Shown here: piece after piece, positions 25,434 through 33,809 of the stretch
Layout: each line of letters begins with the position of its first letter
How positions within the stretch are numbered: the first letter of the stretch is position 1
Source: Priestia megaterium NBRC 15308 = ATCC 14581
GTDB lineage: Bacteria; Bacillota; Bacilli; Bacillales; Bacillaceae_H
Direction: 5' to 3'
NCBI RefSeq assembly: GCF_000832985.1
Contig: NZ_CP009920.1
Coordinates: 3,280,501-3,344,500 of the forward strand
Length of the DNA: 64,000 nucleotides
Notes under the pieces: generated by a model
Databases searched by the model: none
What the model was told of the DNA's origin: nothing
Seen by the model: only the letters and a program-made list of their open reading frames with translations
Program-made: the position numbers and the translations under genes

Positions 25434-26180
25434 ATGAAGGCGATGGTTGGGATAAATGTGGCGGCGGCTGTTTTGTGCGGGGCGGTGATGTATGCGGGGA
25501 CGCAGCACTGGCAGAAGCAAACGGAAGCGCAGGCAAGTGAAGTAAAAACTGCTGTTGTACATAAAGAAAAACAGTTTTCTGATGTATCTGCTTACACAAA
25601 AAATCTTCCGGACTTTATTACAAAGCAAATCCAGTCATCTATCGCAAATAAAAAGCCTCTGACTCTTGTGCTTGCCACATCCGCGAAGGAAGCAGGGTGG
25701 CCACAGCAGTTAAAAAAAGAGCTAGCAGCTACATATGGAAGTGATGTATTTACGGTTAAAACACTTTCATATGGTAACGGGACAACTGATAAGCTTTTAT
25801 CCTCACATATTGCCGATCAAATTGATCAACTTCAGCCAAACATTATTCTGTTTGAAGCACCTCTTAAAAATGATTATCAGCATCTTACGCTAGATGAGAC
25901 GCTTGAAAATACAGACAAGCTGATTCATCAGCTTAAAGACTTGAAAAAAACCCTTATGATTCAGCCTTCACAGCCTTACATTTCACAAACGGAGTCCTAT
26001 GAAGAAGGGGTAGAAGCGATCAGGGGAGTATCTGAAGCAAACTGGGTATATTATATGAATCACTCGCTCATTTGGCCCTTTCATTTAGGAGAATATATAA
26101 ATAAAGACAGCGGTAATTTAACGAAAAAAGGAAATGAAGTGTGGGGAGAGTACGTTGTGAATTGGTTTACAGGAGAATAA
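25434..26180 (+). CDS. Membrane-anchored SGNH/GDSL-like protein, second copy
   Basis: A 248-residue paralog of the protein at 12.5 kb, with the same layout: N-terminal signal anchor (about 5-22), short linker, then LTLVLATSAKEAG, IILFEAPLKND, IQPSQPY and the end block LTKKGNEVWGEY. The family His of the last block is replaced (the aligned stretch reads GNLTKKGN). The start is ATG 25434 after AAAGGGGAG. It stands alone behind repeat element A and ends in a strong terminator. An extracytoplasmic role on glycans is suggested only by the paralog's surroundings. Confidence 0.55.
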   Translation: MKAMVGINVAAAVLCGAVMYAGTQHWQKQTEAQASEVKTAVVHKEKQFSDVSAYTKNLPDFITKQIQSSIANKKPLTLVLATSAKEAGWPQQLKKELAATYGSDVFTVKTLSYGNGTTDKLLSSHIADQIDQLQPNIILFEAPLKNDYQHLTLDETLENTDKLIHQLKDLKKTLMIQPSQPYISQTESYEEGVEAIRGVSEANWVYYMNHSLIWPFHLGEYINKDSGNLTKKGNEVWGEYVVNWFTGE

Positions 26181-26222
26181 AAAGACAAGCCCTATTTAAA
26201 AAGGAATAGGGCTTGTCTTTTA
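26181..26222 (+). terminator. Strong terminator after the second SGNH-like gene
   Basis: AAAGACAAGCCCTATT (26181-26196) pairs perfectly with AATAGGGCTTGTCTTT (26205-26220). Confidence 0.9.
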
Positions 26223-26365
26223 TAATTTTATTAGATTATGACTTTTCCTCGTTTTATAGTAGTAGCTTTTTGTATCTCTACACTTATAAAGCTTAAAGCC
26301 AAAGATTTCTAAAGGAGTCCAAAGTTTTTTAATGTTTACGAGTGGCATTTTAATTCTCTGTTCTG

Positions 26366-26463
26366 TTCTTTATAAAGGTTATGTATTTTCATTATAAAGA
26401 ATATAGGAGTGATAGTAAATACTATAAAGAACAGTTTATCTAAAAAATTCTTTATAAAGAATT
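26366..26463. repeat. Four TATAAAG(A) repeats in the nasD upstream region
   Basis: TATAAAG recurs at 26371, 26393, 26423 and 26453, each inside a small palindrome such as CTTTATAAAG. The last is the centre of a 26-bp palindrome of A-, TTCTT- and T-runs (26445-26470). No gene is visible in 26223-26909, so this stretch is regulatory or silent. Confidence 0.45.
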
Positions 26464-26666
26464 TTTTGGGATTGTTATTTTTGACGTATATACATTTAGA
26501 ATTGCTTGGTCTGCGATACAGGCAATAATCAATTTACATATTGATGAAAAGATAGATGATAGATACTAACCAAAGTCTTTAGAACAAGACGATCAAACTA
26601 TCGCTCATTTTTAATAGGAGTGATTTTTATCATAGCTCAGGTTATTTATTCTTGCTAAATTAATGT

Positions 26667-26682
26667 TGTGAAAAAGATCACA
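26667..26682. promoter_or_regulatory. FNR-type box upstream of nasD
   Basis: TGTGAAAAAGATCACA is an exact TGTGA-N6-TCACA palindrome. Its centre lies at about 26674, so an FNR-activated start would fall near 26716, where TTAATT at 26705-26710 could act as the -10 box. Confidence 0.7.
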
Positions 26683-26847
26683 AAATAAAATGCAAAGGAT
26701 GATCTTAATTAAGACGTAGTGAGACTACTTATTTTTTTTTACTTGCTGTTAAAGCAATGGAATCGCATACATACCATAACTATGTTAGATAACCTAACAC
26801 ATAAGTTGAACGATTCAGAAAATTCATATATCTTAAATGTATCTTTA

Positions 26848-26870
26848 AAGATGCATAGAAAATATATCTT
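26848..26870. promoter_or_regulatory. NsrR-like inverted repeat before nasD
   Basis: The 23 bases start AAGATGCAT and end ATATATCTT, matching the recalled Bacillus NsrR consensus AAGATGYATTTTARATRCATCTT in 19 of 23 positions. It lies 40 bases before nasD. NsrR represses nasD in B. subtilis. Confidence 0.5.
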
Positions 26871-26909
26871 TGAAACAAGCAGGTATAGACGCCAGGGGAG
26901 GAATGGAAG

Positions 26910-29324
26910 ATGCAAAAAAAGAAACTCGTATTGATTGGAAATGGAATGGCTGGAGTTCGAGCGATTGAAGAAGTATTGAAGGTTTCAAACGAAGCGTTTG
27001 AAATTACGATTTTCGGAAGCGAGCCGCATCCGAACTATAATCGTATTTTACTATCAAAAGTGCTGCAAGGAGATACGAATGTTGAAGACATTACGCTAAA
27101 CGATTGGAACTGGTATCAAGAAAACAATATTACATTATATACGGGCGAAACGGTTACTAGTATCGATTCAGTGAAAAAAGAAGTAGCGACAAACAGCGGC
27201 AGAGTAGAATCGTATGATGAGTTGATTTTAGCAACGGGGTCTCTTCCTTTTATTCTTCCGATTCCAGGGTCTGATAAAAAAGGAGTTACGGCTTTTCGAG
27301 ATATAAAAGACACGGATGAAATGCTGCAAGCATCTCAGCAGTATAAAAAAGCAGCGGTTATTGGAGGCGGACTGCTTGGATTAGAAGCGGCGCGCGGACT
27401 GTTAAATCTAGGAATGGACGTATCTGTCATTCATTTAGCTCCGTATTTAATGGAACGTCAGCTTGATCCAACAGCGGGCAAATTGCTTCAAAACGAATTA
27501 GAAAAACAAGGCATGAAGTTTTTGCTTGAAAAACAAACGGCGGAAATCGTCGGCGATGAGCGAGTTGAAGGATTATCTTTTAAAGACGGTACGTTTTTAG
27601 AAGCCGATTTAGTCGTGATGGCCGTTGGAATTAAGCCAAATGTTCAGCTTGCAAAAGAAGCGGGACTTAACGTAAACCGAGGAATTGTTGTAAATGACTA
27701 TATGCAAACGGATATCCCAAACATCTACGCGGTTGGAGAATGTGCAGAGCATAGAGGAATGGTATATGGACTGGTAGCACCTTTGTATGAGCAAGGAAAA
27801 GCATTAGCAAAAGCGATTTGCGGGGCAGAAAAAGTGCCTTATGAAGGATCAGTTTTATCAACGCAGTTAAAAGTATCAGGTGTTGAAGTGTTTTCGGCAG
27901 GCGACTTCACGGAAGATGAAGAGAAAAAAGCGATCAAAGTGTTCGATGAACAAGACGGCATTTATAAAAAGCTTGTTTTGCGAGGCAATCAAATCGTAGG
28001 AGCCGTTCTTTTTGGAGACAGCAGCGACGGAAATCGACTGTTTTCAATGATACAAAAGCAAGAAGACGTATCGGATGTCGCAAAAGTGTCAATTTTACAG
28101 CCATCTGGCGGTAACGCGGGTGAAAGCTTAGTAGCAAGCATGAGCGCCGATGATATTATTTGCGGCTGTAACGGCGTAACAAAAGGTACGATTGTGGAAG
28201 CTATCCAAAAACAAGGATGCTCATCGGTTGATGAAATCAAAGCTTGTACAAGTGCCTCTCGCTCTTGCGGAGGATGTAAACCGCTTGTAGCGGAAGTGCT
28301 TCAGCATACTCTTGGCGCTGACTTTGACGCGGCAGCTCAAAAAGAAGCGATTTGCGGCTGTACGACTTTGTCACGAGATGAAGTTGTCGAAGAAATTAAA
28401 GCAAAAGGTCTTTCGCATACGCGTGAAGTTATGAATGTACTTGGGTGGAATAATGAAGAAGGCTGTTCGAAATGCCGTCCGGCGCTGAATTATTATTTAG
28501 GTATGGTGAATCCAACCGGATACGTTGATGAACGCGAATCACGATTTGTGAATGAACGCATGCACGCGAATATTCAAAAAGACGGCACGTATTCTGTTGT
28601 TCCTCGTATGTACGGAGGCGTCACAAATGCAGAAGATTTACGAAAAATTGCAGATGTTGTTGATAAATATGAAATTCCCCTCGTAAAAGTGACGGGTGGT
28701 CAGCGTCTTGACTTGTTTGGTGTTAAAAAAGAAGATTTGCCTAGCGTATGGGAAGAGTTAGATATGCCTTCTGGCTACGCGTACGGTAAGTCGCTGCGAA
28801 CGGTGAAAACATGCGTCGGCGAACAGTTTTGCCGTTTTGGAACGCAGGATTCAATGGGCGTTGGAATTGCGCTTGAGAAAAAATTTGAAGGACTATGGAC
28901 GCCTCATAAAGTGAAAATGGCTGTATCTGCTTGTCCGAGAAGCTGTGCTGAGTCAGGTATTAAAGATATTGGCTTTATTGGAATTGACGGCGGCTGGGAA
29001 ATTTACGTGGGCGGAAATGGAGGTACGCATCTTCGCGGCGGAGATTTGTTGTATAAAGTAAAAACAGACGAAGAATTGATGGACATCACAGGAGCGTATT
29101 TGCAGTATTACCGAGAAACGGCTAATTATTTAGAACGTACCTCTGCATGGATTGAGCGCATGGGACTTTCGCACATTCAATCAGTGCTTGATGACGCCCA
29201 GACGAGAAGAGAGCTGAATATGCGTATGGACGAAGCGTTATCTACGTACCGTGATCCTTGGAAAGAAATCGTCGAAAGCAAAAAGACGAAAAAAGAGCTG
29301 TTCGAAACAGTTGTCACATCATAA
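26910..29324 (+). CDS. nasD: Assimilatory nitrite reductase [NAD(P)H], large subunit
   Basis: An 804-residue enzyme reducing nitrite to ammonium with six electrons from NAD(P)H. The N-terminal half holds the FAD/NAD domains (GNGMAGVRAIEEV; VIGGGLLGLEAARGL; YAVGECAEHRG). Two BFD-type iron-sulfur blocks follow (CGCNGVTKG at about 417, then CGGC; and CGCTTLSRDEV at about 479). The siroheme/[4Fe-4S] domain carries TCVGEQFCRFG (about 633) and ACPRSCAESG (about 673). Start and GGGGAGG site agree. It leads an operon with nasE, sumT and an FNT transporter. Upstream FNR and NsrR-like sites suggest oxygen and NO control. Confidence 0.96.
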   Translation: MQKKKLVLIGNGMAGVRAIEEVLKVSNEAFEITIFGSEPHPNYNRILLSKVLQGDTNVEDITLNDWNWYQENNITLYTGETVTSIDSVKKEVATNSGRVESYDELILATGSLPFILPIPGSDKKGVTAFRDIKDTDEMLQASQQYKKAAVIGGGLLGLEAARGLLNLGMDVSVIHLAPYLMERQLDPTAGKLLQNELEKQGMKFLLEKQTAEIVGDERVEGLSFKDGTFLEADLVVMAVGIKPNVQLAKEAGLNVNRGIVVNDYMQTDIPNIYAVGECAEHRGMVYGLVAPLYEQGKALAKAICGAEKVPYEGSVLSTQLKVSGVEVFSAGDFTEDEEKKAIKVFDEQDGIYKKLVLRGNQIVGAVLFGDSSDGNRLFSMIQKQEDVSDVAKVSILQPSGGNAGESLVASMSADDIICGCNGVTKGTIVEAIQKQGCSSVDEIKACTSASRSCGGCKPLVAEVLQHTLGADFDAAAQKEAICGCTTLSRDEVVEEIKAKGLSHTREVMNVLGWNNEEGCSKCRPALNYYLGMVNPTGYVDERESRFVNERMHANIQKDGTYSVVPRMYGGVTNAEDLRKIADVVDKYEIPLVKVTGGQRLDLFGVKKEDLPSVWEELDMPSGYAYGKSLRTVKTCVGEQFCRFGTQDSMGVGIALEKKFEGLWTPHKVKMAVSACPRSCAESGIKDIGFIGIDGGWEIYVGGNGGTHLRGGDLLYKVKTDEELMDITGAYLQYYRETANYLERTSAWIERMGLSHIQSVLDDAQTRRELNMRMDEALSTYRDPWKEIVESKKTKKELFETVVTS

Positions 29325-29342
29325 TGCAGGGGGGAAATAAAG

Positions 29343-29669
29343 ATGGTGAATAAAAACATTACAAAAGTATGCGTGGGGTCTATTCATGATTTTCCGGTAA
29401 GCCTGGGTAAAACAGTGAAAGTAAACGGAAAAGAAATTGCGGTGTTTAAGCTATCAAGCGGAAAAATACGAGCAATTGAAAATCGCTGTCCGCATAAAGG
29501 CGGGGTGCTAAGTGAAGGAATCGTGAGCGGCGACTCGGTGTTCTGTCCGATGCACGACTGGAAAATTTGCCTGCATGACGGTAACGTACAAGAGCCAGAC
29601 AGCGGCTGTGTAGACACGTACGAAGCGTCTGTTGAAGGAGATTTGCTGTATCTTTTAATTGAAGAATAA
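29343..29669 (+). CDS. nasE: Nitrite reductase small subunit, Rieske type
   Basis: A 108-residue partner of NasD with a Rieske [2Fe-2S] fold. The ligands are in [12 protein letters not shown] and [13 protein letters not shown]. It begins 18 bases after nasD behind a GGGGGG-rich ribosome binding site and is certainly cotranscribed. It is needed for electron transfer or stability of the reductase. Confidence 0.95.
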   Translation: MVNKNITKVCVGSIHDFPVSLGKTVKVNGKEIAVFKLSSGKIRAIENRCPHKGGVLSEGIVSGDSVFCPMHDWKICLHDGNVQEPDSGCVDTYEASVEGDLLYLLIEE

Positions 29670-29676
29670 GTAACGA

Positions 29677-29699
29677 GGCGCGTTGATTTTCAACGCGCC
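29677..29699 (+). other. Intergenic hairpin between nasE and sumT
   Basis: GGCGCGTTG (29677-29685) pairs with CAACGCGCC (29691-29699). There is no T-run, so it is more likely an mRNA processing or stability stem than a terminator. Confidence 0.55.
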
Positions 29700-29741
29700 A
29701 CAAAAATTCAAGGGGACATACTCAAAGGAGCGAAGCAGAAG

Positions 29742-30512
29742 ATGAGACAAGGAAAAGTGTACATTGTAGGAGCCGGACCAGGAGATCCAGATTTGCTAAC
29801 GATAAAAGCAGCAAAATGTTTAGAAAAAGCAGACGTTATTTTATATGACCGACTAGTGAACCCTGTTCTTCTTCAGTATGCAAAAGAAGGAGCCGAACTC
29901 GTCTACTGCGGGAAAAAGCCTGGTGATCACTGCGTTTCTCAAGATGATATTCATGATTTGCTTGTATACTACGCAAGAAAAGGAAACACCGTCGTGCGGT
30001 TAAAAGGCGGAGATCCGTTTATTTTCGGAAGAGGCGGGGAAGAAGCAGAAGTGCTCGTTCAAAACGGAATTTCGTTTGAAGTCGTTCCGGGTATTACAGC
30101 GGGCATCGCGGCACCTGCTTATGCTGGAATTCCTGTGACGCATCGTGAGCTGAGCCGTTCATTTGCCGTTGTGACGGGACACTGTTTAAGCGGCAAGCCG
30201 GAAAGTATTCGCTGGGAGCATTTAGCAAAAGGAGTTGATACGCTTGCGATTTATATGGGCGTTAAAAACTTGCCGTATATTTGCCGTCAGCTTTTAGACG
30301 CGGGAAAAAGCGCGGATACGCCGGTCGCTCTTATTGAACAAGGCACGACGGTTTATCAGCGCACGGTTACAGGCACGCTTGGCACAATCGTAGACACGGC
30401 TGCGGAGCAGCAAGTCAGCAACCCCGCGATGATTGTGATTGGTGAAGTGGTGAAGCAAGCTTCTGCTCTTTCCTGGTTTTTGGAAAAAACAGAAGAAAAA
30501 GTATGCGTCTAA
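29742..30512 (+). CDS. nasF: Uroporphyrinogen-III C-methyltransferase
   Basis: A 256-residue SUMT enzyme that makes precorrin-2 from uroporphyrinogen III for siroheme, the cofactor of NasD. SAM-binding landmarks are VGAGPGDPDLLTIKA at the N terminus, VVRLKGGDPFIFGRGGEE, VPGITAGIAAPAYAGIPVTHR and the C-terminal NPAMIVIGEVV. Placement in the nitrite operon matches B. subtilis nasF. The dehydrogenase/ferrochelatase steps are not encoded nearby. Confidence 0.93.
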   Translation: MRQGKVYIVGAGPGDPDLLTIKAAKCLEKADVILYDRLVNPVLLQYAKEGAELVYCGKKPGDHCVSQDDIHDLLVYYARKGNTVVRLKGGDPFIFGRGGEEAEVLVQNGISFEVVPGITAGIAAPAYAGIPVTHRELSRSFAVVTGHCLSGKPESIRWEHLAKGVDTLAIYMGVKNLPYICRQLLDAGKSADTPVALIEQGTTVYQRTVTGTLGTIVDTAAEQQVSNPAMIVIGEVVKQASALSWFLEKTEEKVCV

Positions 30513-30536
30513 GACGAATAAAAGGAGGAAACGCTT

Positions 30537-31373
30537 TTGCTTAAGAATTCACTGCAGTCAATGAATGAGTTAGCCCGTGAAAAAACGAAGCTTGTGAATG
30601 ATCATTTGCCGAGTTATTTGCTGTTAGCTGTGCTAGCGGGTGCTTACGTAGGACTGGGCGTTATATTAGCTCTATCGGTAGGAGCGCCTTTAGCTTCTGC
30701 TTCTTTACCGGTCGTTTCTCTTGTCATGGGATTATCTTTTGCTGTTGCTCTCCTGCTTGTCGTATTTGCAGGAGCTGAATTGTTTACGGGAAATCATATG
30801 GTTTATACAGTCAGTACGCTATCGGGAGTCACCACATGGAAAGATACGTTCAAAAACTGGACGTGGTGTTTTATCGGAAATGCGATAGGTGCGTTTGGAC
30901 TTTGTTTGTTAATTACCGGAACCGGTTTGTTTAAAGGAATTGAACCGAACCATTTACTTATGACGCTGGCAGCTAAAAAAATGAATTTGCCGGTCAGTGA
31001 ATTATTTTTTCGCGGCATTCTTTGCAACTGGCTTGTTTGTCTTGCGATTTGGACGGCTGCGCGCACTAAAAGCGATGCGGCAAAGATCATGCTCATTTTT
31101 TGGATGCTGTTTGCATTTGTTGCATCAGGATACGAGCACAGCGTGGCAAATATGACGTTTCTTGGCCTAGCTTTATTGCTTCCGCATCCTGATGCGATTT
31201 CGGCTGCTGGACTATTTCATAATTTAATTCCTGTTACGCTCGGAAACATCGTAGGGGGAGGATTGTTTGTAGGAAGCATTTACTGGTTCGTGAACGCTAG
31301 ACAGCTAAAAGAAGCTAAAAAGCAGCCGGCTGCTCTCTCAGCTGACTTGGATTCTGTTAAACTGTCTAAATAG
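30537..31373 (+). CDS. Formate/nitrite transporter (FNT) family channel
   Basis: A 278-residue protein with six hydrophobic segments typical of the FocA/NirC family. FAGAELFTGNH and the helix-breaking block around FRGILCNWLVCLA are diagnostic, and ASGYEHSVANM is the second conserved helix break. It begins with TTG 30537 after AAAGGAGG, 24 bases after sumT. As the last gene of the nitrite operon it most likely imports nitrite or exports excess nitrite (NirC-like). Formate remains possible. Confidence 0.9.
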   Translation: MLKNSLQSMNELAREKTKLVNDHLPSYLLLAVLAGAYVGLGVILALSVGAPLASASLPVVSLVMGLSFAVALLLVVFAGAELFTGNHMVYTVSTLSGVTTWKDTFKNWTWCFIGNAIGAFGLCLLITGTGLFKGIEPNHLLMTLAAKKMNLPVSELFFRGILCNWLVCLAIWTAARTKSDAAKIMLIFWMLFAFVASGYEHSVANMTFLGLALLLPHPDAISAAGLFHNLIPVTLGNIVGGGLFVGSIYWFVNARQLKEAKKQPAALSADLDSVKLSK

Positions 31374-31374
31374 C

Positions 31375-31445
31375 AAAAAACCGCTCTTTGTACCATATAG
31401 TCTGCTTTTAAAGCTAACATAACGGTATTTTAGAGCGGTTTTCTT
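31375..31445 (+). terminator. Terminator of the nitrite operon
   Basis: AAAAAACCGCTCT and AGAGCGGTTTTCTTC pair across a long, partly structured loop. Confidence 0.65.
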
Positions 31446-31589
31446 CTATATAATATAAACTGCTTAAAGCGTATTCACATCTATACGTATCGAACAAGCA
31501 GTATCGTTCTTCATTTTATAGAAACAGGAAGTCTGTGAGAATTGAATCCGGACAGATTCTGTTGAAATGAATGTGTGAGGGTGCAGATA

Positions 31590-31916
31590 TCATCGAAGAG
31601 GCAGAGGGCATCTTAGAATTTTAATGTTGTTTGGCATTTTATGCTCTTTTTGAGCATCCTTAAAGCAGTTGTACATTGCTTTGCTGCCTAAATGATTAGC
31701 GGAGTGAATCGTAATTCGATCGGCATATAAATGATGCTTTACCATAAAATGCACGAGCATTAATCCATTCCGTGTCTTGCTGAGTAAATCGTGATCGAGC
31801 GACAAATGTTCAACATCGAATGACCTTAGCAGATCAATACATTCGTCAATCGTTTCGGCTAAAACATGACCGTCAGGGCACTTGCGATAGTCGTCTAGAA
31901 AAACATTGATTTTCAT
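31590..31916 (-). CDS. Cyclic-phosphate processing receiver-domain protein (cREC)
   Basis: A 108-residue stand-alone domain resembling the cREC receiver-like family: VFLDDYRKCPDGHVLAETI at the N terminus, LSLDHDLLSKTRNGLMLV in the middle and ITIHSANHLGSKAM toward the end. The acidic DD and DHD residues take the place of a receiver's phosphoacceptor pocket. Family members are proposed to sense or process cyclic-phosphate or nucleotide signals in conflict systems. Here it stands alone, with no nuclease or effector beside it. Function is unknown. Confidence 0.65.
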   Translation of the reverse strand: MKINVFLDDYRKCPDGHVLAETIDECIDLLRSFDVEHLSLDHDLLSKTRNGLMLVHFMVKHHLYADRITIHSANHLGSKAMYNCFKDAQKEHKMPNNIKILRCPLPLR

Positions 31917-32275
31917 GACTGATTCTCCCTTCCTTGCCTTGTATTTAGTGTAACATACATAATGTCATATACCTACCTAAGTCTATTCGACACGTTTTAA
32001 GCTATTCCTTCTTAAATAGGGGTAAAAACACGAATTTTTATCATTATTTGCATATTCATGGCGAATAAACAGGAAATAAGGAAAGAGATGTCGAACGAAA
32101 AATGAATAGATAAACAGTTTAAACTGGAAATTAACTTTTTTTATTCTGTGATCTTTATTTAAGAAGGTCATTTAAATCCCAGATTTGACAAGGGATGGAA
32201 GGGGGCTAACCCATAAAAGATTGTGAGAAAAAAACGATAATTTACGATTTTTTTAAAATAAATTGGAAATTTCTC
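31917..32275. other. Intergenic stretch without a recognisable gene
   Basis: AT-rich, with no frame preceded by a ribosome binding site and no long stem. A TTGACA at about 32184 lacks a paired -10 box. Confidence 0.45.
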
Positions 32276-32305
32276 TTTACGAAAAAGATGTTTGGGACGT
32301 ATAAT
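32276..32305 (+). promoter_or_regulatory. Promoter of the fructokinase-like gene
   Basis: TTTACG (32276-32281) and TATAAT (32300-32305) with an 18-bp spacer, 67 bases before the start. Confidence 0.5.
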
Positions 32306-32371
32306 TTGATTTAAGGATTTTTTGGAACATAGTATGACAATATGACAAAAAAGAAAAGTAAGGTGAATAGA

Positions 32372-33349
32372 ATGGGTAAGTTATTTAGTATCGGTGAAGT
32401 ATTAATTGATATGATTCCAGCTCAAAAAGGTCTTCAATTGAAAGAAGTGGAATCGTTTACGCGTGTGCCAGGCGGAGCGCCGGCAAACGTTGCAGCAGTT
32501 GTTGCTACATACGGTAATGAGTCAGCGCTTATTACAAAAGTTGGGGAAGATGCGTTTGGAGACTTTCTAGTAGATACGCTTCGTGAAGTAGGAGTAGGTA
32601 CTGATATGGTCTATCGTACGGAAGAAGCAAATACAGCTTTAGCTTTCGTTTCTCTGCGCGAAGACGGAGAAAGAGATTTCAGCTTCTATCGTAATCCTTC
32701 AGCAGATTTATTGCTAACTGAAGACGAAATTAACCCAGATTGGTTTGCAAGCAACGATGTTCTTCACTTCTGTTCGGTTGATTTAGTTGAAAGTCCTATG
32801 AAATACGCTCATATGAAAGCGATTAAAAGCATGAAAGAAAAAGGCGGCGTTATCAGCTTTGATCCAAATGTACGTCTTCCGCTTTGGAAAGACCATGAGC
32901 TATGCCGTCAAACAATTTTAGAATTTATCCCACAAGCGCACATTGTCAAAATTTCAGACGACGAGCTATCGTTTATCACAGGAATTGAAGATGAACAGCA
33001 AGCGATTCAGTCTCTATTTACAGGTGACGTTCAAGTAGTTGTATTCACAAAAGGTGCAGAAGGTGCAACGCTTTATACAAAACAAGCAGTCTATGAATCA
33101 AACGGTTACAAAGTAGCAGTTGTTGATACAACAGGTGCAGGAGATGCATTTATTGGCGGATTCCTTTATCAGCTATTAAGCCGCGATGTGTCACAAGAAA
33201 ACTTAACCGCTATTCTTGACTCTGACCACGATGCTATTTTACGTTTTGCAAATGCAAGCGGTGCCTTAACGACAACTGGAAAAGGTGCGATCAGCTCAAT
33301 TCCAGCCAAAGAAGTAGTAGAGCAATTTTGTAAGCCTGTAGCTAACTAA
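32372..33349 (+). CDS. PfkB-family sugar kinase, probable fructokinase
   Basis: A 325-residue ribokinase-family enzyme. FSIGEVLIDMIP and VPGGAPANVAAVVATYG are the N-terminal sugar-binding signature, and VVDTTGAGDAFIGGFLYQL near the C terminus holds the catalytic Asp and anion hole. The sequence type fits ATP:fructose 6-phosphotransferase (ScrK). I start it at ATG 32372, five bases after AAGGTGA, not at an in-frame ATG 30 bases earlier. It has its own promoter and no sucrose genes nearby. A glucose permease gene follows after 460 bases. Confidence 0.85.
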   Translation: MGKLFSIGEVLIDMIPAQKGLQLKEVESFTRVPGGAPANVAAVVATYGNESALITKVGEDAFGDFLVDTLREVGVGTDMVYRTEEANTALAFVSLREDGERDFSFYRNPSADLLLTEDEINPDWFASNDVLHFCSVDLVESPMKYAHMKAIKSMKEKGGVISFDPNVRLPLWKDHELCRQTILEFIPQAHIVKISDDELSFITGIEDEQQAIQSLFTGDVQVVVFTKGAEGATLYTKQAVYESNGYKVAVVDTTGAGDAFIGGFLYQLLSRDVSQENLTAILDSDHDAILRFANASGALTTTGKGAISSIPAKEVVEQFCKPVAN

Positions 33350-33373
33350 AATGAAAAGGCTTTATCTCTTCTT

Positions 33374-33415
33374 ATTTGCAATCAGCAGAGGCGTCCGTTT
33401 CTGCTGATTGCAAAT
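33374..33415 (+). terminator. Large hairpin after the fructokinase-like gene
   Basis: ATTTGCAATCAGCAGA (33374-33389) pairs perfectly with its complement at 33400-33415. There is no strong T-run, but it is the only stem that could end the transcript. Confidence 0.6.
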
Positions 33416-33562
33416 CACATAAGAGGGAGAAGCGAGCTGCAGAGCAAGAAGAAAAAATTTTTTTCTGTTTTTAAAAAATAATCAAAAAAATTTCTAGCTA
33501 AATAATAAATGTTCGTGTTAGTATAGTACGAGCAGCAAGAAATAGCAGTTTTACCACCATTT

Positions 33563-33577
33563 ATGAAAACGTTATAT
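33563..33577. promoter_or_regulatory. cre-like site upstream of glcU
   Basis: ATGAAAACGTTATAT agrees with the CcpA consensus except for A at the conserved C near the 3' end. It directly precedes repeat element B. Confidence 0.35.
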
Positions 33578-33580
33578 ATT

Positions 33581-33711
33581 TATCGATGTAGAACATTTAA
33601 TAGGACTAAAGAGCGATCCTATCAAATTTTCTAGACCTAAGCGGTTGCTGCCCCCCTTGTGGGGTAGGCATCATCCGCATAAGTGGACCTTTGGGGGAAT
33701 ATTCGAGGGAG
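33581..33711 (+). repeat. Two-hairpin repeat element, copy B
   Basis: TATCGATGTAG opens it, then an imperfect hairpin (AATAGGA with TCCTATC and the outer TAGAA/TTCTA). CTAGACCTAA follows at 33631, then a second stem GCGG/CCGC with CCCCCCTTGTGGGG at its top, and the 3' box GGACCTTTGGGGGAATATTC. It lies 99 bases before glcU, in a position to form its 5' leader. Confidence 0.7.
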
Positions 33712-33809
33712 TATGAGTGCTTGGTCCTTAGCCCTTAATGAAAGAAAAGCAGCAGGTCGTTACATACGATGTACATAGATTAGAAATAGGAAAGTAGGTT
33801 AAGAGAAAG

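Noticed and set aside
26719-26934. 71-codon frame upstream of nasD
   Set aside because: It lies in the control region, crosses the NsrR-like repeat and the nasD start, and has no ribosome binding site.
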